Both the position numbers and the translations under genes were made by a program. From contig CM067508.1 in NCBI GenBank assembly GCA_034509495.1, positions 30,962,071 to 31,026,070 of the forward strand: 64,000 nucleotides of DNA. Direction: 5' to 3'. Source of the DNA: Acestrorhynchus altus (Eukaryota > Chordata > Actinopteri > Characiformes > Acestrorhynchidae). The notes under the pieces are model-generated. The model was not told the origin of the DNA, did no database searches, and was given only the letters and a program-made list of their open reading frames with translations. Below are positions 1 to 13,324 of this stretch, one piece after another. The first letter of the stretch is position 1. Every line of letters starts with the position of its first letter.

Positions 1-1
1 G

Positions 2-6
<5 letters not shown>

Positions 7-33
<27 letters not shown>
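7..33. repeat. (AG)n microsatellite
   Basis: 13 AG units at the left edge. Confidence 0.95.
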
Positions 34-984
34 TAAATCAATCAAAAAGCTACTGACCATAACTGTTTTGGAGTCCCACCCTCTACTTGTTCCCATAATA
101 TCTCATCCTCTGACAACAAAACTATTTCCCCATTGTCTGGTTCTTTGTGAGAATGTTGATTTCTGGGATTCGTTTGTCTGGACAAAGTTGCCATCACTAA
201 TTTCTAGTGCCAAATAAACATTCTTTGACTGGCTTAAGGCTTTGAAGTGCCTCAAGGTTCTATACTTGGACCAAAACATTGTCTTTTTTTTATGAATTGG
301 AAGTTCTGCTCTCCAATCAAATCAAGCACTTGTAAAAGTAGTGATCCTCCTATCACATCCATCCTCCTCCACAAAGCAGATATGTAGAGAACGCGTAGTA
401 TTAACAGAGTGCTTATAATGCAGAGTGCTTGCCCAGGCTGTACTTTATATATGTGTGTTTGTATTGCTGCGTCTTGACATCAAGCTATAACCTACTGCTG
501 AGAGTAGTGCAGTCATTATCCTACATAATCTAAAGCTATAATTCAAATATAAAAATAGAGGCTTCACATTAACCCAAGCAACCCTGCACAAGCATGCATG
601 TGCTCAAGATAAGCACAACCTATGCTCCACTGAAGCCACCTCACACCCAAGGGTCATGGATGTCCATGCTCAACTTTATTGCCAGAGCTGTAAATTAGGA
701 TAAATAAAAATGGATTGAATTATATGAAATAACATGATGACCTTTGTTTGTCAAATGAATTGGAATTTTCTATTCCATTTTAAATGGTGTAGCAGTCAAG
801 TTGGCAAGTCTTCTGCATCCCTTTAAATGGATCTATTCCAGCACTAGTTACTAAATGTGTTTAGAAGGGCTCCTCTGAGTGCTTATACGTATATTTCATT
901 TATATATTATTTTATATTATTATTATATAATATTTATATTTAACTTATTTGTCTGAATTTTGTGTTTTGTCTCAGCTTTGTGTG
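34..984. other. No feature recognised
   Basis: AT-rich unique sequence. No ORF, repeat or RNA signal I can support. Confidence 0.6.
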
Positions 985-1440
985 ATTTGCTGTGACGGGC
1001 GAATTTCACGTACACATCTTCCAGGCAAATACATTTCGCCTGCTGATGTTTGTTTTAGAACCTTTTCCACATTTAGCAGGCAGTTACATTCTACGCTTCA
1101 TATCTCAGGATCAAAGTAACCTACATACACGACACACAACATGTAACAAACTACAAGACTTATCTAAACTAAGCACGTGTGATCATTGTGCTGAAATTCA
1201 CTCGTTTCCAAAGGAGCTTCCAGTGCATGTTTACTGCTCTGTCCATGTGTACATGCTCAACCTGTTGCAGACTCTGACTGATCAGCAAGAGGGATGGGGC
1301 TAATGACATCACTCTTGCAGAAATTGAGAAATATAGGGGGGGGGGGGGGTGCAGAAGAAAATGAGAAGGATGTGACTGTTCTCATTTTTTGTTTACGCAG
1401 TTATTATTAAATTTCCTTGTCAATCTATTAATTACAAATA
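985..1440 (+). repeat. Unclassified dispersed repeat 'Z', copy 1
   Basis: Shares aaaggagcttccagtgcatg, tttactgctctgtcca, gactctgactgatcag, and ggggctaatgacatcac with copies at 11475-11775 and 29935-30400 and in reverse at 38690-38960. The 103-codon ORF at 992-1303 lies inside it and is not conserved in frame. A 14-base poly-G sits at 1336-1349. Confidence 0.8.
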
Positions 1441-2800
1441 AATCATCAAAATAACTCAATTTTCAGCTAAAAAAACACTCTGAATCATCAATTTCCAACA
1501 GGATTTATGGGATATGAAGTGTTTCCTAATGTAGGTGCAATGTTGGATGAAAACATGGTCAAATTCTTACAAATGTTTAATTTCTGTCAATGTAAAGACA
1601 AATTTGAGGATCTCCAGAAATATAACAATATGTGTGTCTCTTATATGTAAACTTTCTACAACAGACTACAAAAAAATCCCATAAAATAAGTTTAGGGTTC
1701 TAAAGGTTAAAAAATACAACACATGCAAGAGCAGCTTTGCCCAGCTTGCAGCCACACCCATTTCATGTGAGCAACATAAAATGCAAAAACCCAGTGTGAC
1801 CACATCTTCAGACTGTGCTACAGATGTTACCAAGAAACCCGAATGTTTGATGGACATAGCAACAGAAATCCTTGTTGCTTTTTGCTACTTGTTGCACAGT
1901 ATTAGTATTATTATCTGCAGAGGAGTAGCTGGCGGTGAACCCACACGAAAGTTGAAGGTTATAGTGAGGGTGTCTTTAATAAAGCTGTGGTCATCCTCTA
2001 ATCATCCTCTGATGTCCATCCAGACACAAACAGCCCCTGAGCCAGAAGCTCTCCCGCCGTTGTCCAGACTGCATTCCTGAAGAGTGGGGTAAAAAAAATA
2101 TTCTGTCTCCCTCTTATCTCAGCGGAGAGGAGTCTTGATGGACAGAAAGATAGACAGGCTGACAGACAGACTGAGCTATCGACTGTTTCCACAGTGCTTT
2201 CGACACTTTTAATAAAAGAGATGAAAAAGGAAGAAAGCAAGGCTAAAAACACACTGAAAAGCTGATTCAGGGGAAAAAATGAGCAGTCACCACCAGCCTT
2301 CATTGAAAAAACAATAAAAGCACTCTTGGCTTTAAGTATTAGAACAAATCCTTCTTATTCCTTCAAGCATGTCAGAGCTATGGACAATGTCTTTGTTGTG
2401 GCTTATGCTGTTTTGGCTCCAGGCCCAGCACATTTATTTAAGAGGCATGACAAGCAGTTGCTGTTCATTCATTCAGTACCATCAGCAGATGAGCTGTTTG
2501 ACTGTAGTGCCAATGTCCCTCTGGGCATTATGGATGAGAGTCTGCCTGGAATGCGCCCAGATCACAAACTCTAAATACCTCTGACAGTGGAAGTGGGAAA
2601 GTAATAGTGGTTGTGTACTTCATAAATTTATGTCAACAAGTTCTTGGCAGTTTCAAATACTTCAGGCACTTATTGTTACCACATGGCCTGCACCATTAAT
2701 CCCCATGCTCATAGCCTTCATTCATTTTAACCAAGGGCATAGGCTTGCATATAGTTTGCAGAGACATTAACAATTCTCCTAAACAGTTTTTTGGGAGGAA
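1441..2800. other. No gene recognised
   Basis: Only short overlapping ORFs on both strands (longest near 2000-2300 and 2326-2574), without a family match. Confidence 0.6.
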
Positions 2801-2803
2801 ATA

Positions 2804-4412
2804 CAGTTGCTCTCAAAAGTTTACGTACCCGGAAGGATTTTTACTTTCTTGGCCTTTTTTCAGAGAATATTAATGATAACATAAAAACCTATTTTCCACT
2901 CATGGATAGTGGTTTGGTGAAGCCGTTTATTGTCAAACAATTCTGTTTTCTCTTTTTAAATCCTAATGACAAACAAAAACATCCAAATGACCCTGATCAA
3001 AAATTTACATACCCCAGTTCTTAATACCATGTATTGCCCCCTCTAACATGAATGACGGCTTGAAGTCTTTAGTGGTAGTTGTGGATGAGGCTCTTTATTT
3101 TCTCAGATGGTAAAACTGCCCATTCATCTTGGCAAAAAGCCTGCAGTTCCTGTAAATTCCTGGGCTGTCTTGCATGAACTGCTCACTTGAGAACCTCCCA
3201 AGAGCGGCTCAATGATATTAAGGTCAGGAGACTGAGATGGCCAATTCCAGAATCTTCACTTTGTTCTGCTGTAGCCAATGACAGGTCGACTTGGCCTTGT
3301 GTTTTGGGTTGTTGTCATGTTGGAACGTCCAAGTACGTCCCACGTGCAGCTTCCGGGCTGATGAGTGCAAATTTGCCTTCAGTATTTGCTGATAATGTGC
3401 TGCATTCATCTTTCCTTGACCTTTGACCAAGTTTCCTGTGCCTTTGTAGCTCACACATCTCCAAAACATCAGCGATCCACCTCCGTGCTTTACAGTTGGA
3501 AAGGTGTTCCCTTCATCAAAGGCCTTGTTGACACCTCTCCAAATGAAACGTTTATTGTTGTGGCCAAAAAGTTTGATTTTGGTCTCATTACTCCACAGGA
3601 CCTTGATCCAGAAGTTAAGAGGCTTGTCTCTCTGCTGTGTGGTGTATTATAGGCAAGATAGTTTGTGACATTTGCACAGTAATGGCTTTCTTCTGGTGAC
3701 TCGACCATGCAGCCCATTTTTCATTATTGTGCATCTTGAAACAGCCACACCACTAGTTTTCAGAGAGTCCTGTATTTCAGCTGATGTTACTTGTGGGCTT
3801 TTCTTTGCATCCTGGCAGTTGTAGCCAACATTTTTGTTGGTTTACCTGACCATGGTTTGGTTTTTACAGACCCGCTGAGTTTCCATTTGTTAATCACAGT
3901 TTAAACACTGCTGACTGGCATTATCAATTCCCTGGATATCTTTTTGTATCCCTTTCCTGTTTTATACAATTCAATTACCTTTTCTCGTAGATCCGTTGAC
4001 AATTATTTTGCTTTCCCCACAACTCACAATCCAGAAACGTCAGTGGCTGGATGAAAGATCTGTCTGTCTGGATCCCAGAAACTCAGTCAGCTTTTATGCA
4101 CACACACTGATTATAAGCACAGGTGAGGATGTTACCTTTAGTAGCCATGCAAACCCATTTGTGTCAAGTTCTGTGCGTGTTATCAGGCCAAAATCACCAG
4201 GGTATGTGAACTTTTGATCAGGGTCATTTGGATGTTTATGGTCATTATGATTTAAAACATGAAAACACAGTCGTTTTACAATTAATAGCTTCACCAAACC
4301 ACTAGCCATGAGTGGAAAAAATGTGTTTTGTGTTATCATTCATATTCTCTAAAAAAAAAAGGCCAAGAAAGCAAAAATTCTGCCAGGGCGTGTAAACTTT
4401 TGGGCACAGCTG
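2804..4412 (-). mobile_element. Tc1/mariner element, nearly full length, inactivated
   Basis: A 1609-bp element flanked by TA (2802-2803 and 4413-4414). It has long imperfect inverted terminal repeats of roughly 200 bp: left cagttgctctcaaaagttta, right end (reversed) cagctgtgcccaaaagttta. The layout matches Tc1 elements of fish with IR/DR-type ends. The transposase lies on the minus strand in broken pieces. Age is suggested by clear divergence between the two ends. Confidence 0.93.
3010..4000 (-). pseudogene. Tc1-family transposase pseudogene
   Basis: Reverse-strand fragments match a Tc1 DDE transposase. At 3490-3717 there is a degenerate region around the first catalytic Asp. At 3224-3469 there is a block with GTGNLVKGQGKM, ARKLHVGRTWTFQHDNNPKH (second catalytic Asp in HDN) and a run of Lys/Trp residues. 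A third-catalytic-residue region with SPDLN follows in another frame near 3190-3235. Stops and frame changes separate the pieces, so no functional enzyme is expected. Confidence 0.9.
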
Positions 4413-4414
4413 TA

Positions 4415-5935
4415 ATTCAGCTGTTTTCAGGGCTGTCAGTTCAACTTCAAATTTAGTCTTTCAGGTGACTTATCCTCTATTGCCTCACCACTCATAAGCA
4501 GGGTGTCCTCTTTTTCCCCAGACATGAAAGCTTTATCAAAGGTTCTACCAGGAGGCTCAAATGCTACAATCCCTTTCTTTAACCAATCACCTGCCTCCCT
4601 GTCTTCAAAAGGCCTTTACAGTTACACCCCTTTTGCTGTTTACAGATGCTGACATTTTGTTTGTCCCCTCTGTCCTCCCATCCACCACCAGTTTGGTTCC
4701 ATTGATTGCCAAAGGGGTTGACTCCACTCCTGACTTTCATACTTGGCAAAATCCATGAGGACCCAGATGTATCAAGACCTGGTCTGATGACGAGACTGAA
4801 GGCAAAGACTTCAACTTGGCAATAACTGTTGCCATACAAACGATAAAACTCTGAGTCAGAATAAATCTCCAGTGTTTTGTTGTTTCATATTTTGCAGGGG
4901 TCACCTTCATTAATTTGTCTATATAATGAGACACGTCTATGGAATTTTTCTGTATAATCAGAAAAGCTATGTTGGATCCCGTCCAATTTTGAGATCAAAC
5001 ATACAACCATGATTTTAAAGAGCAAGAGCAATATAATAACTAATAATGTAGTAAAGCACATTCACCACAATCAATGATGGTTAACTTAGCTTTCTAGCAC
5101 ATATTATGCTGTGTGAGTAGTGTTTTTCCATAAAATGACCTGGGCATGGAGAAAGGAGGTGGTGCTAAGCAGCCACTGGTGTTGCACTTTAACATTATAC
5201 TGTCGCTATTTAAAAATTATTAACTGTAACTACTTAATATTGACAGACCAATCACGTGCTGTACATATCACACATTATTCAGCCATTTCAATGCAATTCA
5301 GTGCAATTGTTATAAACACTGCAATGAATAACACATACAGGGCAAACTCCAGACAATGCCATCAAATCAGGGCCAGTGAAAATAGCCCAGGGGACGAGAC
5401 AAAAGCTCTTTTAGGATGCTCGTTTAGACAGCGGACCAATAGAAATGCTCTAAAATTAGTCAAATAAACCCTCATTTTACATTAACTGCCATTTAAAGTT
5501 AGGAGCATTTTGCCTTCTCCTGTAAAATCACAATACTAGAGATTTGATTTTTCATTGGACGGCGATATGTTTGATCGTTTGTGATATATGTGCGTGTATG
5601 GTTATATATTAGATTAGACACTAAATGTACTCTGGAGTTATGTAATCTGTCAAAGACTGATTCAGGTGTTGTAAATTGTTGAATGTTTATACTAAGCACT
5701 AATATCAAAACACTGACTTTAAATTGAAGTTTGTTTGAAAGGGTAGGCACTTGTTTGTCCGAATCAAACCTGCTGAGTGAGAACACTTCCTAACAAGGTG
5801 CTTCACACTTAATAAATAATCCCTGGAAAGATTCTTTATGAAGACCAAAGTTGTTTTTCTGTGGCACTGGTCCAAATCTCCTTTTTTGGCTCCTTTATTT
5901 TGAATAGTTTACCAGACTTCATTTAGAGCAGGACA

Positions 5936-5938
<3 letters not shown>
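4415..5938. other. No gene recognised
   Basis: Unique-looking sequence. The 115-codon ORF at 5120-5467 and those near 4561-4839 match nothing I know. Confidence 0.55.
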
Positions 5939-5989
<51 letters not shown>

Positions 5990-6061
5990 TGAGAGACAGG
6001 ATGGAATGGGTATGGGATGGGGAAGTGTTTGGGACTCAGGGTTCAGATGTTATGTGTGTGT

Positions 6062-6118
<57 letters not shown>
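5939..6118. repeat. Two (TG)n microsatellites
   Basis: 5939-5985 pure GT and 6053-6118 GT with one ATG interruption, separated by 67 bp. ORFs made of Cys-Val repeats here are artefacts. Confidence 0.97.
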
Positions 6119-6119
<1 letters not shown>

Positions 6120-6844
6120 TGTCCACTGACCTCCACAGGAGGTCCCGTCGCTCTGTTATGTTGACTTTGCATTTCTGGGCTTCCATAGATCCATCTCACG
6201 CTCCACTCTGCTCCACTCGCCAAAACATTCATCAGCTCCTCCTGCATTTCACACCTTCTGAACCACTTGTCGATTCGTAGGATCGGTGGCATACATCCAC
6301 CGTCTACGTGTATTTAGTTAAACCGAAAATGTCGAGGGGAGGGGTACATTTTTAAAAAGCCAGTAATGCTTCTCAGGGTGCGCTGGGATGCAGACAGTGT
6401 TTACTGAGTGATGTCCAAGAGCTGCCCGCAGCTATTAAAGAGAGGACAGGATGGAGACAGGCCGATTGTCTGCTAGCCGAGGAGCATGAGAGGGAAATGA
6501 CTCAGTTTATGTTTACCAGTTTGCCATAACAAGTCTGAGAGCTAGCATGCATAATTGATGATTATTCAAATGGTGACTTGTATTAGTGGTTTCCATTGCG
6601 GTGATTCACTCTGGTCTTTCAGCCAAGCCAGAGGACGCATTAAACACAGGCCCGAGGCTTAATGTGGCTGGAGCAGAGCTGCACCCCCTGCAGACGGAGG
6701 TATAGCTACTAACCTGAGGTTTGACTGGGAACCAGGCTGATCAGTGTTTGGTCTTCAGAAGTTTGGTGATTCAGAAGGCCGACTAGGCTGATCTGAGCAA
6801 GACATACAAACTGGAAATGCAGACCTGCTGAATCAGCTTTTGGA

Positions 6845-6965
6845 GGCAGTTTGGAAACGAGCCAAAACAGAAGCTGGTGACTTGAGCCAAATCCGGGCCA
6901 CTTTTGGCACTTATGGCTCAATGGGCCACATTTGGGACAAACGCTTTCATCTGGGATGTACCCCC
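6845..6965 (-). repeat. Dispersed 'ggcccaaat' repeat, copy 1
   Basis: Reverse complement of this interval aligns with 63170-63265: tttg(t/g)cccaaatg(t/a)ggccca, then ataagtgccaaaagtggccc + ggatttgg against gtgagtgccaagagtggccc. Confidence 0.75.
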
Positions 6966-7640
6966 AAATTAGTACATTTATGAAAGAACACATGCTTAGT
7001 TTGTAATCTGCAGGAACTGAGTGAGAATGTTCAAAGTACATGGGATGGATTACCGCAGGACACCATAAGGAACCTTTAACTCTGTTTGTTTATTTAAAGC
7101 ATTTGTGTCATTTGGATTTACACAAAGTTCAAACTGTTTATCATCAGCACAGCTGAAATAACTCTCTAATGCTCTTTGATAATATGAGATAATGGAAGCA
7201 AATACAAAGAAAATAGATGAAGGCCCAGTATAGCACCCTGTGGAACTCCATAAATGTTTATTGGAGCAGTTCTGAGCTAACAGAACACTGCCAAAAACTC
7301 AGAAATAAAGATCTACAGCTAAATTTCACAGCTTGTCAATCAGTCACCATTTAGTCACTCTTATGAGTGTGCCAAAGTTCATGCCTGTCTCTAATCCCTG
7401 ACCTACATGTTTCCCAGAAAGTTTCTGTGCTCAGAAGAGCTTAATCATTTTCTTCTGGCCATAGTAGATCTGGCCCCATGGGTAGATCTGCCAACAGGCC
7501 CACCAGATCCAGCCTTATTTTTACCACCAGTTTGGGAAATACAGGGCCACAATCATGGAGGACAAGCAGAGCTGTAATTACAGCTCCTTCAGATTGCAGC
7601 CTTGTTGCACTTCTCATTGCTCCAACACTCCCCCCCCCCC
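6966..7640. other. No gene recognised; possible old retroelement text
   Basis: The words cccagtatagcaccctgtgg + aactccat near 7225 recall LINE-derived sequence but are too short to assign. Confidence 0.3.
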
Positions 7641-7656
7641 TCTCTCCATCATTCAT

Positions 7657-7719
<63 letters not shown>
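7657..7719. repeat. (CT)n microsatellite
   Basis: About 63 bp, preceded by a poly-C run (7630-7640). Ser-Leu and Arg-Glu ORFs here are artefacts. Confidence 0.97.
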
Positions 7720-7722
<3 letters not shown>

Positions 7723-7984
7723 CCTCTCTACCAGTCTCCTCTTTTCTCCTTCACTCTCCCTATCATCACTGTAAGGACTGAGGTTATGTCTGGCCTCAAT
7801 GTTTCCTGCGTGAAGGCCAGTGCAGCCCATCCCTCAGCAGTATCTGAGGATTAGCCACACCTGTGAGCTCCAAAGGCACTAAAGAAAAGTCCTGATCAGC
7901 CACCAGCCTTAACACAACTTTATGGATGAATTATGATTTCATGTAACGGTGTTAGAGAGCTGTTGAACCAGTGAATTGCATGTG

Positions 7985-9310
7985 ATTGATAATAGCTGGT
8001 CTTAGGTGGCCTAAGTTGGTCTTAGATGGTGAAAAGTTCATCCAGGAGGAAATATACCTTACACTAGAAAGCATGCTGGTTAAGCTGGCTGACCAATTTG
8101 CCAGCCCTTGACCTCATGACCATATGATTTAAGGCTTTCATTGAGGTCTAATGGTATAACTGGTCTATTAATATGACCAAATTGACCAAGCTGGTCATCA
8201 AGCTGATCATAGTTGGGTACAATTCATATTTGAATCAATACCTTTACCAGTACCTTTACCTAGAATTCGATTCCAGTATCGAACGGAACTGTTTTTCTAC
8301 TTTACTCTCTAAAAATATATCAGAACTTCTCAATTTTAACACTTTAAATTCTTAACCCAAATATAAAATACATATATTAATAAAATACATTTGTAAATAA
8401 TTGAAAATAGCCCAAAACAACCCTCCTGTACTGCAACCGTTTGAAATATATTCTGAAATTAAAAAAGTATATTGTAAAGTTATTTACAGTACTTATAAGT
8501 ACATGCTTTACACACCCGAGTGATTCACTGCAGATGTCTGGCCATGTTTGATGAATCCCCCCTGTCATATAAAGACAGAGTTCAGTTTCTGTGCTGTTAG
8601 GGGATGTCGGTTCTGCTGTGTTGTGATACTCACTGTACTGGGCTGAGTGATGGTCTTTCAGTTTGGACTATGTCAGTTTAACACCAGAGCAGAGTGTTTC
8701 ACCAAGAGGCCGAATTAGTTTTACACATTTTACTGCAGCTTTGGTTGAGTTTGATTCCCTCAAGCTGCAAAACTATATTTCACACTATTATGTTTACGCT
8801 TTGGCAGTGAATGCCAGATTCACCTGCGTGCTTCGTTATCAGTAGCTGCCACATGCTGAAAACATTAGCAGGGTTGTTGTGGGGGCTCATTTGCAGCTGC
8901 CCTTACTGTATTACACTTGCACTGAAATTTGCCACCAACTGATTTAACATGAATCAGTACTCTGTAGTACCAATGTAACTCGATCAGTACCACTTAAAGC
9001 ACCCACTTCAGTACCCAACCCTAATTATAAGTGGTTGACGAGTTTGGTCAAACTGGTTAACCAGTTTTTTCAAGCTGGTCATACTGGTGGACCAGCATGA
9101 TCAGGTTGGTCATACTGGTCAGCTAGCGTGGTTATACCCTCAGGTTGTTTGATCAGTTTCAAGCTAGACATATTGGTGGACCAGCATTGTTAGGCTGGTC
9201 ATTATGGCCAAACAGCTTGTTCATGCTTGTCATACATTGTTGTCATGCTGGTTGTCTAGTCTGGCCAAACTGGTCATGATGGTTGACCAGCTAAACCATC
9301 AAACACGAAA
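7985..9310 (+). repeat. Degenerate CTGGTCA/GACCAGC minisatellite split by an insertion
   Basis: Words such as agctggtcatactggtggac and gaccagcatgatcaggttgg recur irregularly in 7985-8211 and again in 9030-9310. The intervening 8212-9022 is a separate element. Confidence 0.8.
8212..9022. mobile_element. MITE-like element with gttgggtac/gtacccaac ends
   Basis: Begins agttgggtacaattcatatt and ends cttcagtacccaaccctaat, an inverted pair; further inside, agtacctttacc and ggtaaag/agtacc-type words recur on both sides. It interrupts a CTGGTCA-type minisatellite. Target duplication unclear. Several short ORFs inside are noise. Confidence 0.65.
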
Positions 9311-9469
9311 CCATGCACACGTTTTCACAGAAAATGTGTTGGTGAAGAGCTTAAGGGCTGTTTTTGCTTTGTTTTTAACAAAAAGCAGGAAATATAATGG
9401 AGACTAATTCCTGAGAAGTGATTTTCTAGATTTATGTGAAAAGTGAAGGATTATTTGAAGGCAGTTGAT

Positions 9470-9475
9470 TGTGTG

Positions 9476-9531
<56 letters not shown>

Positions 9532-9540
9532 GGTGTGTGT
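9470..9540. repeat. (GT)n microsatellite
   Basis: About 70 bp with a gggtgggg interruption near the right end. Confidence 0.95.
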
Positions 9541-10584
9541 TGTAGTGTTTACTGAAACAGAATCTGTTCTAAACATGCAAGCAACTTAATGAAGGTCTAT
9601 CTGAGTTCACATTTAGGGAGTGAAAGAGAGAGAGGGTGGAAAAACAGAGCCCCACGGGCTGCATTTATTAACCCATCTAGGAATCTTTTGCTTTCTCCAC
9701 AGAGTGCCAGAACGCTCCCTGCAGCTTTTCATCAGCGGCCTGTACTCCAAACGCCTCTTCATGTTTCACTAAGCTTGGAACGGTCCAGCTCAGTTCACTG
9801 TTGTTTTCTGACTAATGTGAATTCCGCTGTTAGAGACAGAAAAACAAAGAAGCTTTAACATTTAATGGTCTGTGTGGACCGAGATGCGAGTAGTAATAAA
9901 AGTGTTCCCATTCTTGCTCTCTCGACTGCGACACAACATTCAGAGGAAGTTGCATTTTGCTCTTTTTAACCGAGGGGTTTGAATGACTAACAGAACTGAA
10001 AATGCCGTTATTTGCAGTGGCATTTTATGTTGAGGTGAGTTAGTAGATTAGAACAGGGCAACAGACGATCCACTGTATTTTCACTGACAACACTTTGTTT
10101 ATTTTATGCTCAGGTGCAAAATCACTACTCAAAACAGTTCTGAAGGCAGCGCTGCCTCTGAGGCAGAACAAATTTCTAATGCAGCATTTTCTTCGATCGC
10201 TTGGTTTGTGCAGGCAAACTGTCAAAAATGTTAACTTTGTCTACAGAACATCAGTTACAGCACTTTCTGTACTGATGCTGTGTTTGATGATAGAACTGCA
10301 GACGATGGTGGCATGCAACCATATGAACATTCATGTCTCTGAACATAAATTACCATTGCTCAGATTTTAAGTGTATTATGGTAGGGCACAAACACATTTT
10401 TCATTCACGTCTACAGCTTCTATCCCATCCTTTCTTTACTGCATGCCCCTGCACAAAGTAGCACACACCACTAGGGGGTGTGTATGACAGTTTCACATAA
10501 AAACACCATGATAAAAATGTATGCATAAATTAAAAGAATGTTTGTATTTGTATACATTGGTATTTTTATCAATATTATCATGTA

Positions 10585-10680
10585 GGTCCTGTAGTTTAGT
10601 ATGATATGTGTATCATGTCTGTAGGTTACTCTGATCCTGAATTATGAAACCTGAAAACACAGCATGTAGAGTTAATAACA
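10585..10680 (-). repeat. Dispersed repeat 'Z', short reverse fragment
   Basis: The run gtaggttactctgatcctga and gaaacctgaaaacacagcat matches 38905-38945 and the reverse complement of 1075-1130. Confidence 0.7.
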
Positions 10681-11474
10681 CTGAATCCTTTTGTACGACT
10701 AGCAGGGCGTTATCTTACAGATGACCTGTTGACATTTGTGTCCTGAACTGTAGGCTGAGGTCCAATAGTCAATAGAAATTGGATATCTCGTGGAAAAACA
10801 CTGCAATACTGGGATACGCATGTAGGACTCCTGGATTGAATATAGATGTCATTTGTACCAGACTCTCTTTTTTAGTTTGCACATACAGCTCTAGCAGGAC
10901 ACCACCAGTCACAATAATCTCCACCCACTGTCCTGCCCACTGTGGGTGGTAATGTCTTCTATGATATGTTCCTGTTACACACAACACTGTGAATTAAGGA
11001 ATGGTAAATGCCTGCACAACTCTGAAAACATACTATCCCATCCATCTGGGGCTTTGATCATTCAGGTCTGCTTGCACGAGATCACTCACAAGATAGTACT
11101 TCATAACTTATACAGATGTGGGCATTCCAAAGACATCCCCTGAGGTCCACTTTATATTCACTTCACAATCTATGTAGAAAATGACTTTGGGCATGTCAAT
11201 GCAAAATATATTTATAAGATATATTTTGTACAAAATATAAAAAATGGCCATATTGCAATATTGCCTGTGTTACAGCGGTTAACATCTGTGTATGATTTCA
11301 TTCCAAAAGAGTGTGACTGCAGTTTTTGTGTGAAAATGGTTTCTGGAGGGATGATGATTAACAGAGCTTCTTAGCCTTGTTTAAATTATGGCAGAGAAAC
11401 ATCACAATTAATATAGCATGTTGTGTTTTTGGTGTTTCAATTAAATACTGATACTTTAACAATATACTTTAACT

Positions 11475-11775
11475 ATTAGATCCACACTTTGCGGGCAGTT
11501 ACATGCAGGCTTCTTAAGTCAGGATCAGAGTAACCGACAGACATGATACGCATAACAAACTACTTATCAAAAACTTACCCTCTCGAACTAAGGTGGTCTC
11601 AGTGAGTATCCATTTTAGAAAACAACCAAAAATTCACTTGTTTTGAACTGAACTAAATCCCAGTTTAAATGCCAAAGGAGCTTCTAGTGCATGTTTACTG
11701 CTCTGTCTACGTGTACATGCTCAACCTGCATACAAACTCTGACTGATCAGTGAGACGGGGCTTGGCTAATAAAGT
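11475..11775 (+). repeat. Dispersed repeat 'Z', copy 3
   Basis: Opens tttgcgggcagttacatgca and closes ctgactgatcagtgagacgg + ggcttggctaata. Internal order is the same as at 29935-30240. Confidence 0.8.
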
Positions 11776-12333
11776 CAGTGTCCTATATATCTGGCTTGTT
11801 GGAGATGAACCGCACCTGAGCTTGTTGAAAGATGAGAGTAGCTAGAGGCTGAAACAGAGCCGTCAAGTCAGACAGTAATCCTACAGAACTGCTAGAAAAT
11901 ATTTTGAAGAATGTATTGTTATAAATATCCTAACCAATTCTAATTTTTACAAATTTTAGAATTTATTCAATTATTGCATTTAAGATTTACCATTTTCTAA
12001 GATATATTATAGAAAAACAGAAAACGTATATCCAAAAATATCCCAAATCTGTTTCTTTATGCATTTCAAATGAAGACAATTCGGAGTAAAATATGATCTT
12101 GAGTAATATAACTGAGTGTCTAAGTGACTGTCTCTTAGAAATACTGTTCATTTTTTTGGTGAATTAAAGTACATCAAACTAAGGATTCGAAAGGTTTCCT
12201 CATATTGTGTTATATCATAGATTGCAGTTTCTCTTAAGCATTTTGAAATATGAGTTTTTATTCATATTGCTCAGCCCATGTCAATGTATATTGCAGTTTT
12301 AATGCCCTGGTTCAAATGGCATATTATATTGTA

Positions 12334-12373
12334 TTTAACTGTCAATTTAACTGTCAATTTAACTGTCAATTTA
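12334..12373 (+). repeat. 13-bp tandem repeat, three units
   Basis: taactgtcaattt repeated three times. Confidence 0.9.
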
Positions 12374-12783
12374 GTATTAGAATTTGTTACGAATAGGCTC
12401 TCCCTCTCAACACTTAACTCCACCTATGAAATTAGTTGTAACAATTGCATTTGCTTAACTTTCAACTGAACTACTCATGAAGTAGTAGTTCATAACATTC
12501 TTTTAAAATGCTTTAGCAAAAAAACAAAAGGTCTGTTCTCTCCTTCGCTGATGGTATTATTTAGAATTTAAATGGGTTATCAAGTGTGTGTTTTTAGAGT
12601 TGTGGTGAATGATGAATTCTGTTCTCGTTATCATCTCACCCACACACCCACACACATACACCCATCTTGAGTTTCAGAACAGTGGCCAGCTACTGAAACA
12701 GCACCATTGCCAAGAACAGTATGGCATTTCTGCAAATACTTTGATGGGATTTTGGTCTTAATTTAGCATTCTCCATGCTTTCT

Positions 12784-12785
<2 letters not shown>

Positions 12786-12873
<88 letters not shown>
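12786..12873. repeat. (TG)n microsatellite
   Basis: 44 uninterrupted TG units, among the longest pure tracts in the window. Confidence 0.97.
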
Positions 12874-12875
<2 letters not shown>

Positions 12876-13324
12876 CATATGTCTCCTTTATGGCCCAGAC
12901 TTGCTCTTAATCATTCAGTATCAGGTTTGAAAGACCCACCGTGGTCAGTAGCACTTTGTCACATGGCCTCCCAGGTTAAAGGGCACAAAACAGGCCACTC
13001 TTTGTTTCCAGTTAGGATTAATTTTGATAAATACTTCTACCAGCTGAGTTGAGAGGCTTTGTTGTTAATTAATATTGTTAATTAATTCTTCTGGAGTTGA
13101 GCTTTAATGACATTTACACTGCCTAGGGGGTGCAGAGCAGCTCAGGGGACCATGCTGGGTGGGCGGGTGTACATGCATGTATTTGTTTTTGTACATATTC
13201 ATGGAAAAACATGTTTAGGTTTCAGGAAAAACGGGGCTAATCTGTGATGCTCAGAGCAAAAAGATAATCGTGATTTTGAAACCTGTTTCCTTACAAATGT
13301 GTTATGTTGAATTTTCAGCTTAAA

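Larger units (their letters stand above)
9541..13310. other. Mostly featureless stretch
   Basis: Apart from the repeat fragments and microsatellite listed separately, no coding or RNA signal. Small ORFs only (under 95 codons). Confidence 0.55.

Noticed and set aside
992..1303. 103-codon ORF near the left edge
   Set aside because: Lies in a dispersed repeat whose other copies do not keep the frame.
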